Source: Edwardsiella tarda ATCC 15947 = NBRC 105688 (lineage in GTDB: Bacteria > Pseudomonadota > Gammaproteobacteria > Enterobacterales > Enterobacteriaceae). Taken from it: 64,000 bases of DNA. The stretch is from assembly GCF_003113495.2 (NCBI RefSeq), contig NZ_CP084506.1:1240001-1304000 (forward strand). The letters are read 5' to 3'. Below the pieces are notes generated by a model. That model was not told the origin of the DNA and did no database searches. It saw only the letters and a list, made by a program, of their open reading frames with translations. The position numbers and the translations under genes are program-made. Each line of letters opens with the position of its first letter. Position 1 is the stretch's first letter. This document shows, in pieces, positions 1 to 8,283 of the stretch.

Positions 1-733
1 AGCAGCCGGTTTGGCTGTAGATCCCTAATTCACGCAGATTCTTACCATCCGCCCAGGCGACCAGCTCCGGGCCGACGCGATAGGCGCGGATCACCGGAAG
101 AAACACCTTGCGTTGGGTGTCGTTGTCCAGGCCGCGCTCACGGGCGATCTGTTGGGCCGAGGTGGGCAGATCCTGGTGTTGTAGCTTCGGTAGGTAGCGA
201 GCGCCGAAGATCAGGCTGACCAGGCCAACCAGGTAGGTCAGGGCGTAGCCCAGGCTTAGGTGATCTTGCAGTTGCCCCAAGTGCGGATCGTTGGCCAGCG
301 TCTGACGCAGGGTATCACCCGCGCCCACCAACACCGGCGTCGAGGTCATCGAGCCAGCCAGCATCCCGGCGGTCAGGCCGATGTCCCAGTGAAACAGCTT
401 ACCCAGCCCCAGCGCGATAAACAGGGCGCTGGCGACCATCACCAAGGCCAGCATGAGATAGTTTTTCCCGTCGCGAAAGAAGATAGAGAAGAAGTTGGGT
501 CCGGCTTCGATACCGACGCAGAAAATAAATAGCATGAATCCTAGGTTGAGGGCATCGGTGTTGATGGCAAAGTGTTGTTGGCCTAGTAGCAGGGAGACCA
601 CTAACACACCGATGGAGTTACCCAGTTGGATGGAGCCTATGCGCAGCTTTCCGAGGCAAAGCCCCAGCGCCAGGACCACGAACAGCAGCAGGATATAATT
701 GCCTGTTAACAAACTCGCGACATCAATATTCAT
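1..733 (-). CDS. ybjL: YbjL, AspT/YidE-family putative transporter (partial, N-terminal 244 codons)
   Basis: Reading down from the ATG at 733 gives [20 protein letters not shown] and continues open to the window edge, so the C-terminal half is missing here. The visible part is very close to E. coli YbjL: hydrophobic segments at about residues 10-30, 35-55, 65-80, 95-115 and 150-170, then the start of the cytoplasmic TrkA_C-type region ([20 protein letters not shown]). YbjL belongs to the aspartate:alanine exchanger (AspT) family; its substrate is not established. It is divergent from ybjM, as in E. coli. Identity is secure; function is inferred from family only. Confidence 0.93.
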   Translation of the reverse strand, partial: MNIDVASLLTGNYILLLFVVLALGLCLGKLRIGSIQLGNSIGVLVVSLLLGQQHFAINTDALNLGFMLFIFCVGIEAGPNFFSIFFRDGKNYLMLALVMVASALFIALGLGKLFHWDIGLTAGMLAGSMTSTPVLVGAGDTLRQTLANDPHLGQLQDHLSLGYALTYLVGLVSLIFGARYLPKLQHQDLPTSAQQIARERGLDNDTQRKVFLPVIRAYRVGPELVAWADGKNLRELGIYSQTGC

Positions 734-1029
734 GTAGAATAACTTATTGTTAACTATCAGGTTCTTGATATGATCGACTGTTAGAGCTAAATTCAGCCGT
801 AGAATATATGAGAATTCACCGAGGACTCGCCAGCGGTGAATGGTGGATACCCAATGGGTATGACCGCCCATTTTAGACGGTTGGCTGACGGACAGCCAGT
901 AAAAAGCCGCCTTCAGTTGATGGTTCGTTGTTTTTCTGCGCCGGGAAGAGATTCGCTCGCTGCTGGTAGGCCGTTCGCGGTTTGTCGGGGGAGGGGCTGT
1001 GGTATCTTTTCGCTGTAGGGAGGCATGGG
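734..1029. promoter_or_regulatory. ybjL-ybjM divergent intergenic region with an inverted repeat
   Basis: No gene is seen here. The AT-rich part next to ybjL (about 734-810) probably holds its promoter. At 847-861 lies a perfect inverted repeat ATACCC-AAT-GGGTAT, which could be an operator or a small hairpin in the ybjM leader. Its role is unknown. Confidence 0.4.
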
Positions 1030-1410
1030 GTGGCGAACAAACGGCGTTGGTTTTCTTTTATTCTTTGTTTTTTCTTGGTGACGGCACTCTTTTTACTGCT
1101 GCACGGCTATAGCCAGGCGAATGGTGGCGCGACGGCGCGTCTGCCGGGGCTGCGCCCCGGGTTATTGCTGTATATGCTGCCGGGCGCGATCGCTTGCCCC
1201 TTGGCGCAGCGGCGTCGTGTCTTGACGGTGTTCTACGGCGCGTTGCTGGCGGCGCTCTTCTGCCTGCTGCTGCATACGCTGTGGTTAGCCTGTCAGGTGA
1301 GTGTGTTGCAGTTGTTGCCCTACAGCGCCAGCATGGTGTTTTGGTGTGTGTTTGGCGCGCTGCTGTACTGGTTCGCGGCGGTGATGCGAGGTCGGCATGC
1401 TATTCGATAG
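1030..1410 (+). CDS. ybjM: YbjM, small inner-membrane protein
   Basis: The GTG at 1030 is preferred over the more upstream in-frame start at 982 because AGGGAGG lies about 6-7 bases before it and the 126-residue product then matches the length of E. coli YbjM (about 125). The protein has four likely membrane segments (about residues 9-27, 42-58, 65-88 and 97-117), a basic motif QRRR after the second, and a basic C terminus. Function is unknown. Divergent from ybjL as in E. coli; a strong hairpin terminator follows at 1464-1493. Confidence 0.75.
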   Translation: MANKRRWFSFILCFFLVTALFLLLHGYSQANGGATARLPGLRPGLLLYMLPGAIACPLAQRRRVLTVFYGALLAALFCLLLHTLWLACQVSVLQLLPYSASMVFWCVFGALLYWFAAVMRGRHAIR

Positions 1411-1463
1411 TTATAATCGATGATGATCCTTTCACCTGGCGTCAAAAACGCGCGCTAGAGGCA

Positions 1464-1493
1464 TAAAAAAAACCGCAGTCGCGGTTTTTTTTA
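1464..1493. terminator. Rho-independent terminator after ybjM (bidirectional)
   Basis: AACCGC-AGTC-GCGGTT (1471-1486) is flanked by A8 on the left and T8 on the right, so it can terminate on both strands. It separates ybjM from the IS200-type element that starts about 10 bases further on. Confidence 0.9.
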
Positions 1494-1580
1494 TTGTCAG
1501 CTTTAAACCACCTCCTCGGGAGGTGGTGATTGTCCCTGTGAGGCTATAGCCTGAAGGAAGCCCATGCCAGAAAATTCCAG

Positions 1581-1604
1581 CTTACTCACCACAAGTAAGA
1601 AGGA
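1581..1604 (+). promoter_or_regulatory. Leader hairpin next to the tnpA ribosome binding site
   Basis: CTTACT (1581-1586) pairs with AGTAAG (1594-1599) immediately before the AAGGA Shine-Dalgarno at 1600-1604. In IS200 a leader stem-loop is known to hold down transposase translation; this hairpin is placed to do the same, which is an inference. Confidence 0.45.
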
Positions 1605-1614
1605 AATCACTGAC

Positions 1615-2031
1615 ATGAGCAGTTATAGAAGTTCAGCACATGTATTCTGGCGTTGCAAATATCACTTGGTGTGGACGCCAAAGTATCGCTACAAGGTTTT
1701 AACAGGGGCGGTAGGTAAAGAGCTTTATCGCTCAGTTTATATACTTTGCAATATGAAAGATTGTGAGGTACTTGAATTGAATGTTCAGACAGACCATGTT
1801 CATCTTGTCGTGATGATCCCACCGAAACTCTCGATCTCAACGCTGATGGGCGTCCTGAAAGGGCGCACAGCTATTCGTCTCTACAACAAGTTTCCGCATA
1901 TACGAAAGAAGCTGTGGGGTAATCATTTTTGGGCGAGGGGATACTTTGCAGACACAGTTGGAGTGAACGAAGAAATTATCAGACGCTACGTGAGGCATCA
2001 GGATAAGAAAGATCAAGAATACGAGCAGTAA
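1615..2031 (+). CDS. tnpA: IS200/IS605-type Y1 transposase TnpA
   Basis: A 138-residue Y1 HUH single-strand transposase that cuts and rejoins the element ends through a covalent tyrosine-DNA link. The HUH motif is H61-V62-H63 (in QTDHVHLVV) and the likely nucleophile is Y125 (in RRYVRHQ). The ATG at 1615 is preferred over the upstream ATG at 1564: it has AAGGA about 10 bases before it and gives the usual TnpA start (SSYRSSAHVFWRCKYH). The frame is intact, so the element may still be active. The coding region is less GC-rich than its neighbours, as expected for a mobile gene. Confidence 0.93.
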   Translation: MSSYRSSAHVFWRCKYHLVWTPKYRYKVLTGAVGKELYRSVYILCNMKDCEVLELNVQTDHVHLVVMIPPKLSISTLMGVLKGRTAIRLYNKFPHIRKKLWGNHFWARGYFADTVGVNEEIIRRYVRHQDKKDQEYEQ

Positions 2032-2061
2032 ATGGCGTTATTACAGGATTAAAACGAACAA

Positions 2062-2080
2062 GGCCCCCTTTTAGGGGGCC
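2062..2080 (+). terminator. Hairpin downstream of tnpA
   Basis: GGCCCCC-TTTTA-GGGGGCC, 30 bases after the tnpA stop and inside the element. A strong stem without a following T-run; probably the element's transcription barrier or 3' RNA end. Confidence 0.6.
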
Positions 2081-2133
2081 CCATTTAAAGCCACCTCTTC
2101 AAGAGGTGGATTTTTACTGGCTGTCGTCACGCG

Positions 2134-2406
2134 TTAGTTGGCGTTGTTGAACAGCTCCAGATTCGCCTTCGCATAGGCTTCGAAGTCGGTGCAACCACCG
2201 ATGTGCTGCTGATCGATAAAGATCTGCGGTACGGTTTCTACCGGCTTACCGACGGTCTTGGAGAGATCTTCTTTACTGATGCCTTCCGCATGGATATCGA
2301 CATAACGGAATTTAAAATCATCGCGCTCGGCGCTCAGCTTCTCGGCCAACTCTTTGGCACGGACACAATAGGGGCAGCCCGGACGCCCAAAAATCACTGC
2401 AAACAT
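2134..2406 (-). CDS. grxA: Glutaredoxin 1
   Basis: A 90-residue dithiol glutaredoxin that uses glutathione to reduce protein and ribonucleotide-reductase disulfides in the cytoplasm. The redox motif C11-P-Y-C14 sits at the start of the thioredoxin fold. The TVPQIF cis-proline segment and the glutathione-binding GG(C)TDF motif follow. It matches E. coli GrxA over its length, with a few extra C-terminal residues (ELFNNAN). AGGAGT precedes the ATG. E. coli grxA is under OxyR control; no OxyR site could be assigned here by eye. An IS element now sits just downstream. Confidence 0.95.
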   Translation of the reverse strand: MFAVIFGRPGCPYCVRAKELAEKLSAERDDFKFRYVDIHAEGISKEDLSKTVGKPVETVPQIFIDQQHIGGCTDFEAYAKANLELFNNAN

Positions 2407-2683
2407 GAGAGGACTCCTTAAAGGAAATGGCGAGTCCCACTAAATCCCTAACGGGTTTAGCATGGGCTCCTTGATGCGCACTACTATGCCTGTAGCGCGC
2501 GGCAAAAAAAAGTAGGATTTGCCTGTTACTTTGATAAATTTCATCTATCCAATGCTAAGGTTTGACCGATGTCGGCGCACCCAGGGTCAACGGCGGGGTG
2601 GAAGAACGCGTTAGCATCGGAGCATGCCGTCCCACAGTGTTACTTTATTCGTTTACGCGACTCATCAGGGAGCTAGCTAATTC

Positions 2684-3406
2684 ATGATTTCGACCATCGA
2701 TTTGCTGTGCGATCACCGTTCCATTCGCCAATTTAGTGCCGAACCGATCGGCGAGGCGCAACGTCTGGCGATCCTCGAGGCGGCGCGTGCCACCTCATCG
2801 TCCAGCTTCTTGCAATGTACCTCGATCATCCGTATCACCGATCGCGCCCTGCGAGAGCAGCTCGTGGAGTTGTCCGGCGGGCAGCAGTATGTCTCGGAGG
2901 CGGCGGAATTCTGGATCTTCTGCGCCGATTTTCAGCGCCATCAACAGATCTTCCCGCAGGCCGAGTTGGGATCAGCGGAGCAGTTGCTATTGGGCTGCGT
3001 CGATGCGGCGCTGATGGCGCAGAATGCGCTGACTGCCGCCGAGTCGTTGGGGTTGGGTGGGGTGTTTATCGGTGGCATCCGCAATCATATCGAACAGGTG
3101 ACCACGTTGCTGGCCTGCCCACAGCATGTGTTGCCGTTGGTCGGCCTCTGTCTGGGCCATCCGGCGCAGCGCCCTGAGCAGAAGCCGCGCCTACCGTTGA
3201 ACATTCTGGTACACGAGAATCGCTATCAGCCGTTAGATCGCGCCGCGCTGGCCGCCTATGATGCGCATGTCCGCAGCTATTACGCCCAGCGAAGCGACAA
3301 TAGCCGCCAGGATAGCTGGAGCGATCAGATCAGCCGCACGCTGGAGAAAGAGCGGCGTCCCTTCATGCTGGACTATCTGCACCAGCAGGGCTGGATCACC
3401 CATTAA
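2684..3406 (+). CDS. nfsA: Oxygen-insensitive NADPH nitroreductase NfsA
   Basis: A 240-residue FMN flavoprotein that reduces nitroaromatics and quinones by two-electron steps with NADPH, the same length as E. coli NfsA. The family N terminus DHRSIRQF (FMN phosphate contact), the ARATSSSSFLQ segment and AAESLGLGGV(F/Y)IGGIRN are all present. The ATG at 2684 follows AGGGAGCTAGC. In E. coli the gene is preceded by ybjC and followed by rimK; neither is present here. A convergent DUF4250 gene comes next. Confidence 0.95.
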   Translation: MISTIDLLCDHRSIRQFSAEPIGEAQRLAILEAARATSSSSFLQCTSIIRITDRALREQLVELSGGQQYVSEAAEFWIFCADFQRHQQIFPQAELGSAEQLLLGCVDAALMAQNALTAAESLGLGGVFIGGIRNHIEQVTTLLACPQHVLPLVGLCLGHPAQRPEQKPRLPLNILVHENRYQPLDRAALAAYDAHVRSYYAQRSDNSRQDSWSDQISRTLEKERRPFMLDYLHQQGWITH

Positions 3407-3416
3407 GGCGCGTGAA

Positions 3417-3447
3417 GCCCGCCGATCGCGCGTTAAGCCCGGCGGGC
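3417..3447. terminator. Hairpin between convergent nfsA and DUF4250 gene
   Basis: GCCCGCCG (3417-3424) can pair with CGGCGGGC (3440-3447) across a 15-base loop. It lies between the two convergent stop codons. There is no T-run, so terminator activity is uncertain. Confidence 0.35.
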
Positions 3448-3453
3448 ACAGGC

Positions 3454-3648
3454 CTAGCGTGGGATGAACTGGTTGCTGTCGCGGTAATAGCGGAAGCCGG
3501 CAGCGGCCAGGCGTGACTCCAATAGGGGCTGTGGGATTTCGTAGCGCGCGCACAAGGCTGGCAGCGAGTCGCACTCGTCGCGCAGCTTCATGTTGATGAT
3601 GCTCAGCAGCATCACGGGGTCCATCGTGGCGTAACGGGATAACGGCAT
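3454..3648 (-). CDS. DUF4250-family small protein
   Basis: A 64-residue protein starting at the ATG at 3648, which has CAGGAG 7 bases upstream. The longer in-frame start at 3771 lacks this and would add an arginine-rich stretch unlike the family. The motif TMDPVMLLSIINMKLRDE followed by an LxxRLAAAGFxYxxxxNQF end is what I recall of the DUF4250 family (PF14056), which is short and of unknown function. It stands where rimK lies in E. coli (between nfsA and ybjN), on the opposite strand. It is soluble, with no signal peptide. Confidence 0.75.
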   Translation of the reverse strand: MPLSRYATMDPVMLLSIINMKLRDECDSLPALCARYEIPQPLLESRLAAAGFRYYRDSNQFIPR

Positions 3649-3803
3649 GGCGATCTCCTGGTCGTGAGTGCGGGTGGCAGGCTTTCCAGACGTCAACGCG
3701 GCAATAAATTGCCCTCGGGCATGGCGCAAGCGGCTAAAGTTCCGTAAGCTATGCCCCCTTTCTAATAACAATTACCCGATTTATCTTTGTGAGGTAGGGC
3801 GCA

Positions 3804-4295
3804 ATGGATCCTCTAATCGTCCCCGATCTGGACGTGTTACGGCACTGGCTGGATCAACTGGGTACCACCTTCTTCGAGTGTGACTCCTGCCAGGCGCTGC
3901 ATTTACCACACATGCAGAATTTTGACGGGGTATTCGACGCAAAAGTCGACCTCCTCGATAACACTATCCTGTTTACCGCCCTGGCGGAAGTCCGTCCTAC
4001 GGCTTTGATCGCGTTAGTGGCGGAGTTAAGCCAGATTAATGCCAGCACGCTGGGCGTCAAGGCGTTTGTCGACATCCAGGATGACAACCTGCCGAAACTG
4101 ATCGCCTGCATGTCGCTCAATGCGAGCGTCGGCATAACGCTGGAGCAGTTCGCCGCCTTTATGCAGCAGGCCGAGGAGCAAGTCTCCATGGTGATGATGG
4201 AAGCGCGGGCGAATGGCATGCTGTTTCTGGGCGAAGGGGAAGAGGGTGAGGGCGAGTTCAGCGCCGAGAGCAGTGGCGGTCCGCTGCTGCATTGA
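3804..4295 (+). CDS. ybjN: YbjN, sensory transduction regulator family protein
   Basis: A 163-residue cytoplasmic protein close to E. coli YbjN (158 residues): FFECD(S/N)CQALHLPHMQNFDGVFDAK is nearly identical and VKAF(V/L)D(I/M)QDDNLPKL follows. The family has the fold of type III secretion chaperone-like proteins and, in E. coli, affects motility, biofilm and stress phenotypes; its molecular activity is not known. The C-terminal tail (GEGEEGEGEFSAESSGG) is more acidic than in E. coli. GAGG precedes the ATG. It probably heads a short unit with ybjO and rlmC, 110 bp downstream. Confidence 0.93.
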   Translation: MDPLIVPDLDVLRHWLDQLGTTFFECDSCQALHLPHMQNFDGVFDAKVDLLDNTILFTALAEVRPTALIALVAELSQINASTLGVKAFVDIQDDNLPKLIACMSLNASVGITLEQFAAFMQQAEEQVSMVMMEARANGMLFLGEGEEGEGEFSAESSGGPLLH

Positions 4296-4408
4296 TTCCC
4301 CAAGAGGCTAACCTCTTGATGAAGTATCGTTATTCGGCATTGATGGCTTGTCTCGGCCCAACATCCTCCTTATGATGGAAGCGGTGAGGTCCCGCGGAGT
4401 AGGATGCG

Positions 4409-4888
4409 ATGGCGCAGATGATCAGTATACAGCCAAGGATAGATAGCCTGTTTGCTGCCCCGGTGCCGGTTTTGATTGCCGGCACGGCGTTAATCGGGGT
4501 GCGTCTGGCGAGCGTGGTGCTGCTGTGTGTCGCCCTCGGCCCGAGTGGCATCGCCGCCTTTCTCGGCGAAGCGCTGCACAGCTGGCAGACCATCCTCCTG
4601 TTGGTCACCAGCCTAGCGCTGTGGGTGATCGAGTTGGGCTGCGGTCTGGCGTTGATGCTGGGTAAGCCGCTCAGTCGCTGGATCTACCTAGGGTGTCAGC
4701 TGCTGGTGGTCGGCTACATGTGGTGGGCCTCGCTCGGCTGGTTCCATCCCGAGTTATTCCGTGTACCCGGCGATGACGGTGGCCAGATCCTCCAGGTCTT
4801 GTTAGGGCAGAAGTTGCCTGACTTGTTGATCCTGGCGCTGCTGTTTATTCCCTCCGCCAGTCGGCGCTACTTCCGCCGTTCGCTGTGA
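4409..4888 (+). CDS. ybjO: YbjO, inner-membrane protein (DUF2593)
   Basis: A 159-residue protein of the size of E. coli YbjO (162) and in the same position, between ybjN and rlmC. Four membrane segments are visible (about residues 20-40, 60-82, 88-110 and 132-150), with short charged loops. Function is unknown; E. coli YbjO has been noted as a general membrane protein linked to curli or biofilm screens, which I do not rely on. Start chosen at the ATG after GGAGTAGGATGCG. Confidence 0.82.
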   Translation: MAQMISIQPRIDSLFAAPVPVLIAGTALIGVRLASVVLLCVALGPSGIAAFLGEALHSWQTILLLVTSLALWVIELGCGLALMLGKPLSRWIYLGCQLLVVGYMWWASLGWFHPELFRVPGDDGGQILQVLLGQKLPDLLILALLFIPSASRRYFRRSL

Positions 4889-4935
4889 TACAATCCCCCG
4901 CCCCGACCGTTTTCATTTCCATCGAGTGAGTTGTG

Positions 4936-6075
4936 ATGCATTGTGCCCAGTATCAGGCGGGTCGCTGTCATTCCTGTCAGTGGCTTTCCCTTCCCTATTC
5001 CCGTCAGTTGGACGATAAACAGCACCACTTGGCCGCGCTGCTAGACGATCAGCCGGTGGGTGAGTGGCTGCCGGCGTGTCCCAGCGCCGAACAGGCGATG
5101 CGTAACAAGGCGAAGATGGTGGTTACGGGCAGCGTCGAGCGTCCGTTACTGGGCATGTTGACGCGTGAGGGCGAGGGGGTGGATCTGTGCGATTGTCCGC
5201 TCTATCCCGCCAGCTTTGCCCCGGTGTTCGCCGTGCTGAAGGCCTTCATCCCGCGCGCCGGTCTGACTCCCTATAACGTGGCGCGTCGGCGTGGCGAATT
5301 GAAATACCTGCTGTTGACGGAGAGCCGTCTCAATGGCGAGATGATGCTTCGCTTCGTGCTGCGCTCCGAGAACAAGTTGGCGCAGCTGCGCCAGGCGTTG
5401 CCGTGGTTGCAGGCACAGTTGCCGCAGCTGGCGGTGATCAGCGTCAACCTGCAGCCGGTGCCGATGGCGATTTTGGAAGGGGAGCAGGAGATCTTCCTGA
5501 GCGAGCAGCAGGCGTTGGAGGAGTCCTTCAACGGCGTGCCGCTCTATATCCGCCCGCAGAGTTTTTTCCAGACCAATCCCGCGGTGGCCGAGGCACTCTA
5601 CGCCGAGGCACGCGACTGGGTACGCGCGTTGGGCGTGACGGCGATGTGGGATCTCTTCTGTGGCGTCGGCGGCTTTGGCCTGCACTGTGCCACGCCCGAG
5701 ATGGCATTAACCGGCATTGAGATCAGCGCCGAGGCCATCGCCTGCGCGCGGCGTTCGGCTGCGCGTTTGGGGTTGGAGAAGGTGAGCTTTGCCGCCCTCG
5801 ATTCCACCGCCTTTGCCGACGAGCATGGCCAGGCGCCGCAGTTGGTGCTGGTTAATCCGCCTCGGCGAGGCATCGGTGTGGCGTTGTGCGACGACCTCCG
5901 GCGCATGGCGCCCCCCTATATTCTCTACTCCAGCTGTAACGCTCAGAGCATGGCGCAGGATATTGCCTGTCTGGAGAGCTACCGCATCGCCAAGATCCGT
6001 CTGTTCGACATGTTCCCGCATACTGCCCATTACGAGGTGTTGACGCTGTTGGTGCATCAGCGCGTTCAGGCGTGA
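4936..6075 (+). CDS. rlmC: 23S rRNA (uracil747-C5)-methyltransferase RlmC
   Basis: A 379-residue SAM-dependent enzyme that methylates U747 of 23S rRNA. Iron-sulfur cysteines are C3, C11, C14 and the one in LCDCPLYP (about 87). The SAM-binding motif is [13 protein letters not shown], then NPPRRG. The catalytic cysteine is in YSSCNAQ and the general base region is the family end FPHTAHYE. Start is the ATG at 4936 (preceded by an in-frame GTG), matching E. coli RlmC, which begins MQCALYDAGRC. Its stop overlaps the convergent ogt stop by 10 bases. Confidence 0.97.
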   Translation: MHCAQYQAGRCHSCQWLSLPYSRQLDDKQHHLAALLDDQPVGEWLPACPSAEQAMRNKAKMVVTGSVERPLLGMLTREGEGVDLCDCPLYPASFAPVFAVLKAFIPRAGLTPYNVARRRGELKYLLLTESRLNGEMMLRFVLRSENKLAQLRQALPWLQAQLPQLAVISVNLQPVPMAILEGEQEIFLSEQQALEESFNGVPLYIRPQSFFQTNPAVAEALYAEARDWVRALGVTAMWDLFCGVGGFGLHCATPEMALTGIEISAEAIACARRSAARLGLEKVSFAALDSTAFADEHGQAPQLVLVNPPRRGIGVALCDDLRRMAPPYILYSSCNAQSMAQDIACLESYRIAKIRLFDMFPHTAHYEVLTLLVHQRVQA

Positions 6076-6554
6076 TAAGGGATCCCTTCGAGATCCAGCA
6101 GGGCTTGCTTGATCGCCAGACCGCCGCTGTAGCCGGTCAGATTACCCGCCTTGCCGAGGATGCGATGGCAGGGGATCAAGATGGCGATCGGGTTGCGTCC
6201 CACGGCGCCTCCGACGGCGCGTACGGCGCGCGGGTTACCCAAGCGCTCGGCCAGGGCGGCATAGTGGCTGCTCTCCCCATAGGAAAGGGCGCATAACAAC
6301 TGCCACACCTGTTGTTGAAAGGGGGTACCCTGCGGCGCCAGCGGCAGATCGTGCCAGTCGGGACGTTGGCCGGCGAAGTAGGCGTCGAGCAGTGTGCGGG
6401 TACGCTGCAATAGGGGAAAGGCTCCGTCATGCCGCCAACTGGCGGGGATCACGCGGCTGATCAGTTCGTTGGGCAGCCACAGTTGGCGCAGGCCCACGTC
6501 ATCGGCGACCAACAGCAACGGGCCGATCGGTGAAAGGTAATGGTCGTAATGCAT
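6066..6554 (-). CDS. ogt: Methylated-DNA--protein-cysteine S-methyltransferase
   Basis: A 162-residue suicide DNA-repair protein that takes the alkyl group from O6-alkylguanine onto its active-site cysteine C129 in IPCHR. The helix-turn-helix and arginine-finger region ([31 protein letters not shown]) precede it, and GxxTGYSGG follows. The ATG at 6554 is used; the upstream in-frame start at 6617 would add 21 residues not seen in the family. It is nearer Ogt than the two-domain Ada because the Ada N-terminal zinc domain is missing. In E. coli ogt is elsewhere; here it sits between rlmC and artJ. Confidence 0.88.
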   Translation of the reverse strand: MHYDHYLSPIGPLLLVADDVGLRQLWLPNELISRVIPASWRHDGAFPLLQRTRTLLDAYFAGQRPDWHDLPLAPQGTPFQQQVWQLLCALSYGESSHYAALAERLGNPRAVRAVGGAVGRNPIAILIPCHRILGKAGNLTGYSGGLAIKQALLDLEGIPYHA

Positions 6555-6648
6555 GCAGGCTCCGGGCGGTAGACGGGCGATAGTGACTATGCTAACAAAT
6601 CGCTCGCGGCGCGCCAATCGGAGCCGAAAGGCGCGGCCTCGATGTGCA

Positions 6649-7383
6649 TCAGGAGGCGGGGAACCACTTGTCGCTGATCTTCTGGTAGGTCCCGTTGGCC
6701 TTGATGGCGGCCAACGCCTGGTTGAGTTGTGCCAACAGGGCCTTGTCGCCCGGACGAACCGCGATGCCTAGCCCGATGCCGAAGTAGTGCGGATCGGTGA
6801 CATGCTCGCCGACCGACGCCAGCTGTGGGTTGTTCTTCAGCCACTCATTGACCACCGCCGTGTCGCCGAATACCCCGTCGATGCGCCCACTCTTCAGATC
6901 CAGAATGGCGTTCTGGTAGCTGTCGTAGGCCACGGTTTTGATCTCCGGGTGCTTCTCTTGCAGGTATTTCTGATGGGTGGTGCCATTCTCCATCCCGACG
7001 CGTAACCCTTTCATGTCGGCCATGCTGTGATATTTCCCCTTCTGGGCGATGATGATCGCCGAGTTGGCGTAGTAGGGCTGAGTAAACGCCACCTGCTTCT
7101 GCCGCTCGGGGGTGATGTCCATGCCGGAGATGACGGCATCGTAACGCTTAAACTTTAACGCGGTGATTAAGCTGTCGAACGCTTGGTTGCTGAAGGTACA
7201 GTTCGCCTTCATCTCCTGGCACAGCGCCTTGGCTAAATCGATGTCGAAGCCGACGATGTTGTTGTTGGCATCGAGGGACTCAAATGGCGGGTAAGTGGCC
7301 GATGAGGCGAAACGAATATTCTCTGCCGCCTGAGCGCTAAAACTCATTGCAGCAACGATGGCGCAGACCAGTAACTTCTTCAT
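6649..7383 (-). CDS. artJ: Arginine-binding periplasmic protein ArtJ
   Basis: A 244-residue solute-binding protein (family 3) with a cleavable signal peptide (about residues 1-19, ending SAQA-A). It delivers L-arginine to the ArtQM permease and ArtP ATPase. The ligand-site signatures (S)ATYPPFES, GFDIDLAKALC, AVISGMDITPERQKQV and VGMENGTTHQKY are clear. Its order (artJ downstream of artM, own promoter) is as in E. coli, and its own ArgR boxes lie at 7509-7547. It is about two-thirds identical to ArtI (9093-9824), its paralogue. Confidence 0.95.
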   Translation of the reverse strand: MKKLLVCAIVAAMSFSAQAAENIRFASSATYPPFESLDANNNIVGFDIDLAKALCQEMKANCTFSNQAFDSLITALKFKRYDAVISGMDITPERQKQVAFTQPYYANSAIIIAQKGKYHSMADMKGLRVGMENGTTHQKYLQEKHPEIKTVAYDSYQNAILDLKSGRIDGVFGDTAVVNEWLKNNPQLASVGEHVTDPHYFGIGLGIAVRPGDKALLAQLNQALAAIKANGTYQKISDKWFPAS

Positions 7384-7508
7384 AGCTCACTCCTGTACAA
7401 GGCCCATCCCGCGGGGTGTGATTGATTTTATTGGTTGTCTGTCAGTGGGTGTCGAGGCGGAAAACGGGAACGACCGTCGCCGTCTCTACCCGTCTGAATG
7501 TGCCACTG

Positions 7509-7547
7509 AGTGAATTATTATGCAATACTTATGAGTAAATATTTTCA
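7509..7547 (-). promoter_or_regulatory. Tandem ArgR (ARG) boxes upstream of artJ
   Basis: Box 1, AGTGAATTATTATGCAAT (7509-7526), matches the ARG-box consensus WNTGAATWWWWATTCANW with one mismatch. A 3-base spacer leads to a weaker second box (7530-7547, TATGAGTAAATATTTTCA). Two boxes 3 bp apart is the usual ArgR operator layout, so arginine should repress artJ. Position relative to the promoter is inferred. Confidence 0.75.
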
Positions 7548-7565
7548 AATGCGCAACAACAGGAA

Positions 7566-7594
7566 ATAAAAAAAGATCGGTCGAAACCGATCTT
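7566..7594 (-). terminator. Rho-independent terminator after artM
   Basis: AAGATCGGT (7573-7581), a 4-base loop and ACCGATCTT (7586-7594), followed on the minus strand by a run of T (A-run at 7568-7574 on plus). It ends the artPIQM transcript before artJ. Confidence 0.88.
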
Positions 7595-7614
7595 CTTCGC
7601 GAATAAGGGCGGGA

Positions 7615-8283
7615 CTAGTTACGCTGTTCGAAGGCCAGGGCGCGGCGTTCGATCAGGCGCATCATCAGGGTGAGCAAGCCGTTGACGCACAGGTAGACGA
7701 CCCCGGCGGCACCGAACACCATCACGTCGTAGGTTCGCCCGTACAGCTGCTGGGCATAGCCCATCACTTCCATCAGGGTGATGGTGTACGCCAGCGAGGT
7801 ACTCTTGAAGATCAGCACCACCTCGTTGGAGTAGGAGGAGAGGGCGCGTTTAAAGGCATACGGCAGTAGGATGCGTAGGGTTTGTCCCTTGGACATCCCC
7901 AGCGCCGCGCAGGATTGCCACTGGCCATTCGGGATCGCGCGCATCGCGCCGTAAAACAGTTGCGTACTGTAGGCCGCGCTGTTCAGCGCCAGCGCCAGCA
8001 TGGCGCACAGCCAGGGTTGTGACAACGCACTCCACAGCCAGGGGGTCTCGCGGATCCAGGCGAACTGCCCGGGCCCGTAGTAGATCAGGAAGATCTGTAC
8101 CAGCAGCGGGGTGCCGGTAAACAGGGTGATGTAGCCCTGTACCAATAGCGTCAGCCCCCGTGGCCGCAGGGTCAGCACCACGGTAAAACAGAGCGCGAGC
8201 ACCAGGGCCACCAGCAGGGAGACCACGGTCAATGACAGGCTGGTGTGCAGCCCCTGCAATAAGTCGGGAATATAGCTCAACAT
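7615..8283 (-). CDS. artM: Arginine ABC transporter permease ArtM
   Basis: A 222-residue inner-membrane permease of the HisM family. It pairs with ArtQ to form the arginine channel. Five hydrophobic segments are visible. The EAA loop reads CAALGMSKGQTLRILLPYAFKRALS, the contact site for ArtP. Its ATG overlaps the artQ stop by one base (TGATG), so the two are probably translationally coupled. Last gene of artPIQM. Confidence 0.94.
   Translation of the reverse strand: MLSYIPDLLQGLHTSLSLTVVSLLVALVLALCFTVVLTLRPRGLTLLVQGYITLFTGTPLLVQIFLIYYGPGQFAWIRETPWLWSALSQPWLCAMLALALNSAAYSTQLFYGAMRAIPNGQWQSCAALGMSKGQTLRILLPYAFKRALSSYSNEVVLIFKSTSLAYTITLMEVMGYAQQLYGRTYDVMVFGAAGVVYLCVNGLLTLMMRLIERRALAFEQRN

Larger units (their letters stand above)
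1502..2112 (+). mobile_element. IS200/IS605-family insertion sequence (tnpA only)
   Basis: A roughly 610 bp element with no terminal inverted repeats in the DDE sense. Each end instead carries an imperfect palindrome: left 1508-1526 (CCACCTCC-TCG-GGAGGTGG) and right 2091-2109 (CCACCTCT-TCA-AGAGGTGG). Both are preceded by a TTTAAA-like motif (1502-1507 and 2084-2089). Such subterminal hairpins are what Y1 transposases recognise in single-strand transposition. It contains one gene, tnpA, and no tnpB. It lies between ybjM and grxA, which are neighbours in E. coli, and disrupts no gene. Exact ends are estimated from the hairpins. Confidence 0.85.
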
